A stretch of DNA of 37,290 nt, from NCBI GenBank assembly GCA_007119035.1, contig SKQL01000003.1, positions 1-37,290 on the forward strand. Reading direction: 5' to 3'. The translations under genes and the position numbers were made by a program. Positions 31,368 through 37,290 of this stretch are shown one piece after another. The notes beneath the pieces are model-generated. The model was not told where the DNA came from. It worked only from the letters and a program-made list of their open reading frames with translations, and did not search any database. The DNA comes from Nitriliruptorales bacterium (GTDB taxonomy: Bacteria; Actinomycetota; Nitriliruptoria; Euzebyales; Egibacteraceae). Within the stretch, counting starts at the first letter, position 1. Every line of letters starts with the position of its first letter.

Positions 31368-32828
31368 TCAGATACCGAGCCGCTCCCGGAGCAACTCGTT
31401 GACGCGCTGCGGATTGGCCTGGCCACGGCTCGCCTTCATGACCGCGCCGACCAGCGCCCCGATGGCCTTGTCGTTGCCGGCTCGGATCTTCGCCGCAGCC
31501 TCCGGTTGCGCGGCGATCGCGTCGTCGACCATCTGCCCCAGCTCCCCCTCGTCCGAGACCTGCTCGAGGCCGCGTGCCTTCGCGACCTCCGCGGGGGAGC
31601 CCTCGCCACCGAGCACACCGGGGAGCACCTCGCGGGCGAGCTTCGTCGACAGGGCGCCGTGGTCCACGAGGTCGATGAGCTCTGAGAGCTGCTCGCCCGT
31701 CAACGGCACGTCAGCGGGCTCGACGCCTTCGTCACGGCACCAGGCCAGCACCTCGTTGGCGAGCCACTTGCCCGCCTCCGATGGTGGGGCGCCCGCTCCG
31801 ACCGCCTCGTCCAGGAGCGGGCCGAGCCCCGCGTCGACGAGCGTGACCGCCTGCTCGGCACCCAGCCCGTACGTGCTCGTCAGGCGAGCGCGGATCTCCG
31901 CGGGCAACTCGGGCAGGCCGGCCCTCAACTCCTCGATCCAGGCGGCGTCGGGGGCGATGGGGACGAGATCGGGGTCGGGGAAGTATCGATAGTCGAACGC
32001 CTCCTCCTTCGCACGGAGCGTCGACGTCGCACCCGCCGCCTCGTCCCAGTGACGGGTTTCCTGGACGACCTCCTCGCCCGCGTCGAGCAGAACGGTCTGC
32101 CGGTCGATCTCGTAGCCCACCGCCCGGTACAGGGAGCGCAGGGAGTTCATGTTCTTGACCTCCACGCGCGTCCCGTAGGCCTCGGTGCCCATGGGGCGAA
32201 GCGAGACGTTCGCGTCGCAGCGCATCGAGCCCTCCTCGAGCTTCGCGTCGGAGATGCCGAGGGCGAGCACGATGCCGCGCAGCTCGGCCAGGTACGCCCG
32301 TGCCTGCTCGGCGCTCCTGACGTCGGGCTCGCTCACCACCTCGAGGAGCGGGATACCCGCGCGGTTGAAGTCGACGAGCGAATGACTCGCCCCACGGATC
32401 CGCCCACTCTCACCGACGTGCATGGACTTGCCCGTGTCCTCCTCCATGTGCACGCGGGTGACGCCGATCTCAGCGGCGCCCTCCGCCGTGGGCACCTCGA
32501 GCCTGCCGTTCTCGCAGATCGGCACGTCGTACTGGCTGATCTGGTAGTTCTTCGGCATGTCGGGGTAGAAGTAGTTCTTCCGGTGGAACTGGCTGCGCGG
32601 GGTGATCGCGCATCCGAGGGCGAGCCCGAGCCTGATCGCGGAGGTCACCGCCTCGCCGTTGGGCACCGGCAGGGAGCCCGGCATCCCGAGGCACACGGGG
32701 CACGTGCGGATGTTGGGCTCACCCCCGAACTCCGTACGGCAACCGCAGAACATCTTCGTCTCGGTGGCGAGCTCCACGTGGACCTCGAGCCCGATCACCA
32801 CCTCGTACCTCGTCGCGGTCGTCGTCAC
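31368..32828 (-). CDS. gatB: Asp-tRNA(Asn)/Glu-tRNA(Gln) amidotransferase subunit B
   Basis: The 486-aa kinase/tRNA-binding subunit activates misacylated Glu-tRNA(Gln) or Asp-tRNA(Asn). Diagnostic sequences are [19 protein letters not shown] with zinc cysteines continuing in [62 protein letters not shown] and [13 protein letters not shown]; the YqeY/tail domain ends [18 protein letters not shown]. The GTG start overlaps the gatA stop (GTGA). Presence of gatCAB implies indirect Gln-tRNA and/or Asn-tRNA synthesis, normal in actinobacteria. Confidence 0.97.
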   Translation of the reverse strand: MTTTATRYEVVIGLEVHVELATETKMFCGCRTEFGGEPNIRTCPVCLGMPGSLPVPNGEAVTSAIRLGLALGCAITPRSQFHRKNYFYPDMPKNYQISQYDVPICENGRLEVPTAEGAAEIGVTRVHMEEDTGKSMHVGESGRIRGASHSLVDFNRAGIPLLEVVSEPDVRSAEQARAYLAELRGIVLALGISDAKLEEGSMRCDANVSLRPMGTEAYGTRVEVKNMNSLRSLYRAVGYEIDRQTVLLDAGEEVVQETRHWDEAAGATSTLRAKEEAFDYRYFPDPDLVPIAPDAAWIEELRAGLPELPAEIRARLTSTYGLGAEQAVTLVDAGLGPLLDEAVGAGAPPSEAGKWLANEVLAWCRDEGVEPADVPLTGEQLSELIDLVDHGALSTKLAREVLPGVLGGEGSPAEVAKARGLEQVSDEGELGQMVDDAIAAQPEAAAKIRAGNDKAIGALVGAVMKASRGQANPQRVNELLRERLGI

Positions 32829-34330
32829 GAGGTCACCTCCATCGCGTCGTCCAGCCCAGGCGGGGCCACATCGAAGGCGAGGTCACGCTCGAGCGCGGCC
32901 GCGACCCGGAACAGCGTCGACTCGTGCAGAGCGGGCGCCATCAGCTGCAGCCCCACGGGCAGCCCCGCGGAGTCGAGCCCGGCGGGCAACGACAGCGCAG
33001 GCGTGCCGGCCAGGTTCGAGGGAACCGTGTAGATGTCGTTCAGGTACATCGCGAGCGGGTCGTCGACCTTCTCGCCGAGGGCGAAGGCCGTGGTCGGCGC
33101 GGTGGGGCTCACGAGCACGTCGCACCGCTCGTACGCGGCAGCGAGGTCGGCGAGGATGAGCGTGCGCACCTTCTGGGCCTGAAGGTAGTACGCGTCGTAG
33201 TAGCCCGCCGACAGCGCGTAGGTCCCGATCATGATGCGGCGCTTCACCTCGGGGCCGAAGCCCTCCCCCCGGGTGGCCGCCATCATCTCCTCGGTCGTGG
33301 GCCCGTCCACGCGCAGCCCGTACCGCACCCCGTCGTAGCGGGAGAGGTTCGACGACGCCTCGCTCGGGGCGATGAGGTAGTACGCGCTGACGCCGTAGGA
33401 CGCGTGCGGCAGGCTGACCTCGACGATCTCCGCGCCGAGCGCGGCCAGGCGCTCCACGCCCTCCGACACACGGGCCCTGACGTCAGGTTCGAGCCCCTCG
33501 CCCGTCATGAACTCCGTGATGACCCCGACCCGGAGCCCGTCGACACCTCCGTCGAGACCCGGGAGGACGTCAGGAGCATCCTCGGGGATCGAGGTCGCGT
33601 CGTTGCCGTCGTGACCCGCGACCGCGGAGAAGAGCAGGGCGGCGTCGGGTACGGTTCGCGCGATGGGGCCCACCTGGTCCAACGAGGAGGCGAAGGCGAT
33701 CAGGCCGTACCGGCTGACGAGCCCGTAGGTGGGCTTCATGCCGACCACGCCGCACAACGCCGCGGGCTGGCGGACCGACCCGCCCGTGTCGGTGCCGATG
33801 GCGAGCGGCGCCTGATGGCTCGCGACCGCAGCCGTCGAGCCTCCCGAGGACCCTCCGGGAACACGGGCGAGGTCCCACGGGTTGCGGGTGGGGTGAAACG
33901 CCGAGTTCTCCGTGGAGGACCCCATCGCGAACTCGTCCATGTTGGTCTTGCCGAGCACGACCGCATCCGCGTCACGCAGACGCTCGACGACGGTCGCGTC
34001 GTAGGGCGGGCGGAAGCCCTCGAGCATCCGCGACGCGCAGGTGGTCTCCACACCCTTCGTGCAGAGGATGTCCTTCAGGCCGAGCGGGACCCCCGCCAGC
34101 ACGCCCACGTGCTCCCCCGCCGTGCGGCGCCGGTCGACATCGGCGGCGTGGGCGAGCGCGGGCGCATCGAGTGTGCGAACGAATGCGCCGATCCGCTCGT
34201 CGGTCGCGTGGATGCGGTCGAGGTGGGCCCGGACGACGTCGGTCGTGGACACCTCACCCGTGTCGTAGAGGCGAAGGAGAGCGGCTGCGTCGAGCCGCAC
34301 GAGGTCCTGGTCCCGTTCCTCGGCGCTCAC
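32825..34330 (-). CDS. gatA: Asp-tRNA(Asn)/Glu-tRNA(Gln) amidotransferase subunit A
   Basis: The 501-aa amidase-signature subunit releases ammonia from glutamine. The catalytic Lys is in [16 protein letters not shown] (about residue 86), the Gly/Ser-rich signature is [15 protein letters not shown], and the catalytic Ser/cis-Ser region continues [19 protein letters not shown]. The C-terminal part has [20 protein letters not shown]. The length is as expected. GTG at 34330 overlaps the gatC stop. In some actinobacteria pfkA sits between gatA and gatB; here they overlap directly. Confidence 0.97.
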   Translation of the reverse strand: MSAEERDQDLVRLDAAALLRLYDTGEVSTTDVVRAHLDRIHATDERIGAFVRTLDAPALAHAADVDRRRTAGEHVGVLAGVPLGLKDILCTKGVETTCASRMLEGFRPPYDATVVERLRDADAVVLGKTNMDEFAMGSSTENSAFHPTRNPWDLARVPGGSSGGSTAAVASHQAPLAIGTDTGGSVRQPAALCGVVGMKPTYGLVSRYGLIAFASSLDQVGPIARTVPDAALLFSAVAGHDGNDATSIPEDAPDVLPGLDGGVDGLRVGVITEFMTGEGLEPDVRARVSEGVERLAALGAEIVEVSLPHASYGVSAYYLIAPSEASSNLSRYDGVRYGLRVDGPTTEEMMAATRGEGFGPEVKRRIMIGTYALSAGYYDAYYLQAQKVRTLILADLAAAYERCDVLVSPTAPTTAFALGEKVDDPLAMYLNDIYTVPSNLAGTPALSLPAGLDSAGLPVGLQLMAPALHESTLFRVAAALERDLAFDVAPPGLDDAMEVTS

Positions 34331-34623
34331 TGCTCCTCACCCACGATCCGTGGCACGTGGAAGCGGTTCCCCTCGACCCGGGGAGCGTTCGCGAGCGCGT
34401 CCTCGCGGGGCAGCGAAGGCCGCGCCTCGTCGACGTGGGCCACGTTGGCGAGCGGATAGGGATGGCTCGTCGGCGCCACATCGACCGTCGCGACCTGCCC
34501 CACCTTCTCCGCATACGAGAGAATGTCGTCGAGCTGCGCCCCCAGGCCGTCGATCTCCTCGTCGGTCAGGGCCAGCCGCGCGAGCCGTGCGACGTGGCGG
34601 ACCTGGGCTTCTGACAGGGACAC
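34327..34623 (-). CDS. gatC: Asp-tRNA(Asn)/Glu-tRNA(Gln) amidotransferase subunit C
   Basis: This 98-aa subunit stabilises the GatA-GatB complex. The N-terminus [20 protein letters not shown] and the later [22 protein letters not shown] and [20 protein letters not shown]-like end ([20 protein letters not shown]) are typical. The GTG start has GGGAGG four bases upstream. It is the first gene of gatC-gatA-gatB. Confidence 0.95.
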   Translation of the reverse strand: MSLSEAQVRHVARLARLALTDEEIDGLGAQLDDILSYAEKVGQVATVDVAPTSHPYPLANVAHVDEARPSLPREDALANAPRVEGNRFHVPRIVGEEQ

Positions 34624-34664
34624 GGTGCCTCCCGGATCGAGGTGGACGGGCGCGGGAGCGCGAC

Positions 34665-34693
34665 GCTATCGCGTGAGCTCCACAGACCGCCAA
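34665..34693 (-). promoter_or_regulatory. Weak candidate promoter upstream of gatC
   Basis: TTGGCG (34693-34688, minus strand) and GATAGC (34670-34665) are 17 bases apart, in the 92-nt gap between ligA and gatC. Both hexamers are poor matches (four and three of six), so gatCAB may also be read from the mnmA-ligA transcript. Confidence 0.25.
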
Positions 34694-34715
34694 CGTACCG
34701 CAGCGCCGCACCGCG

Positions 34716-36749
<2,034 letters not shown>

Positions 36750-37290
36750 CTAGGTCGCGGTGATCGTAGCGCCTCCCAGGCACTCGTCCCCGTCGTAGAA
36801 GACGACCGCTTGCCCGGGCGCGGCCCCCACGGGCACGTCGGCGTTGAACGAGACGCGCAGCCGGTCGCCGCCCAGCTCCTCGAGGCGAGCGGGCAGCGGC
36901 TCGCCCCGATAGCGCACCTGTGCCTCGACCTCGGGCGCAGCGGGAGGTGCGCCCGAGACCCACGAGGCCGACGCGGCCTCGAGTGCAGGCGCCTCGAGGT
37001 GCTCGCGCGGCCCCACGTGCACCGTCGAGCCCTCGATGGCGGTCACGAACATCGGCTCCCCGAAGCCGCTGAGGCCGAGCCCGCGTCGTTGACCGACCGT
37101 GAACCGGTAGGCCCCGTCGTGCTCGCCGACCACCTCGCCCGACGGGCCGACGAATGCCCCCGCGCGCTCGCCGAGGCGGGGACGCAGGAAGCCTCCGATG
37201 TCGCCGGAGGGGATGAAGCAGATGTCGTGGCTATCCGGCTTACCCGCGGTCACGAGGCCCCGCTCCTCGGCCATCTCCCGCAGCGCCGAC
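36750..37290 (-). CDS. mnmA: tRNA-specific 2-thiouridylase MnmA, 3' part only
   Basis: The gene runs off the right edge; 179 C-terminal residues are visible and the start is outside. MnmA makes the 2-thio group of wobble uridine in Lys/Glu/Gln tRNAs. The second catalytic cysteine is in KPDSHDICFIPSGDIGGFL, followed by FTVGQRRGLGLSGFGEPMFV and the C-terminal beta-barrel (VQVRYRGEPLPARLEE-like; VGAAPGQAVVFYDGDECLGG near the end). The ATP-binding PP-loop and first cysteine lie beyond the window. mnmA-ligA-gatCAB is a widespread actinobacterial order. Confidence 0.93.
   Translation of the reverse strand, partial: SALREMAEERGLVTAGKPDSHDICFIPSGDIGGFLRPRLGERAGAFVGPSGEVVGEHDGAYRFTVGQRRGLGLSGFGEPMFVTAIEGSTVHVGPREHLEAPALEAASASWVSGAPPAAPEVEAQVRYRGEPLPARLEELGGDRLRVSFNADVPVGAAPGQAVVFYDGDECLGGATITAT

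Overview
The window is about 70% GC, gene-dense, and almost entirely transcribed from the minus strand, with many GTG starts and 4-nt stop/start overlaps. The order mnmA-ligA-gatC-gatA-gatB ... ilvB-ilvN-ilvC-serA ... leuC-leuD is typical of Actinomycetota chromosomes, and GatCAB, the long-form SerA, the actinobacterial-type BCKDH E2 and the DUF4235 protein agree. A deep-branching actinobacterial lineage is likely; I cannot name the genus. No mobile element, CRISPR array, tRNA or rRNA was seen.

Layout from left to right. 1-940 (+): two small envelope-type genes (holin-superfamily protein; DUF3618-like/DUF4235 protein). 965-5299 (-): SWIM zinc-finger protein, SNF2 helicase and an unrecognised 173-aa protein. 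5355-8444 (-): an ABC-2 exporter pair and an AlkX/YcaQ-type DNA glycosylase, directly downstream of leuA-leuC-leuD (8456-12104). 12105-12469: a regulatory intergenic region. 12470-13012 (+): an ACT-domain protein. 13014-16407 (-): branched-chain 2-oxoacid dehydrogenase E1alpha, E1beta and E2. 16554-22614 (-): ilvB-ilvN-ilvC, serA and a second D-2-hydroxyacid dehydrogenase. 23079-25676 (-): a NarL-type two-component pair preceded by a 29-codon peptide gene and a strong terminator. 25898-31256 (-): isoprenoid/carotenoid genes (polyprenyl synthase, crtI, crtB, yjbQ, fni). 31368-37290 (-): gatB, gatA, gatC, ligA and the 3' part of mnmA.

The main theme is branched-chain amino acid metabolism: synthesis (ilvBNC, leuACD), breakdown (BCKDH) and probable sensing (ACT protein) lie side by side. 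leuB, ilvD and ilvE are not in the window.

The most interesting signals are regulatory. Upstream of leuA, a consensus-like promoter places the transcription start almost exactly on the GTG of a 36-aa leader peptide whose last 13 residues include nine leucines. Three of those Leu codons (CTC CTT CTC) are perfectly complementary to the leuA Shine-Dalgarno region, which suggests ribosome-controlled unmasking of leuA translation. Upstream of ilvB there is instead a classical transcription attenuator: a Val/Leu/Ile-rich 29-aa leader, an 11-bp pause hairpin and a U-tailed terminator. A third leader-like arrangement (29-codon hydrophobic peptide plus terminator) precedes the histidine kinase; its role is unknown.
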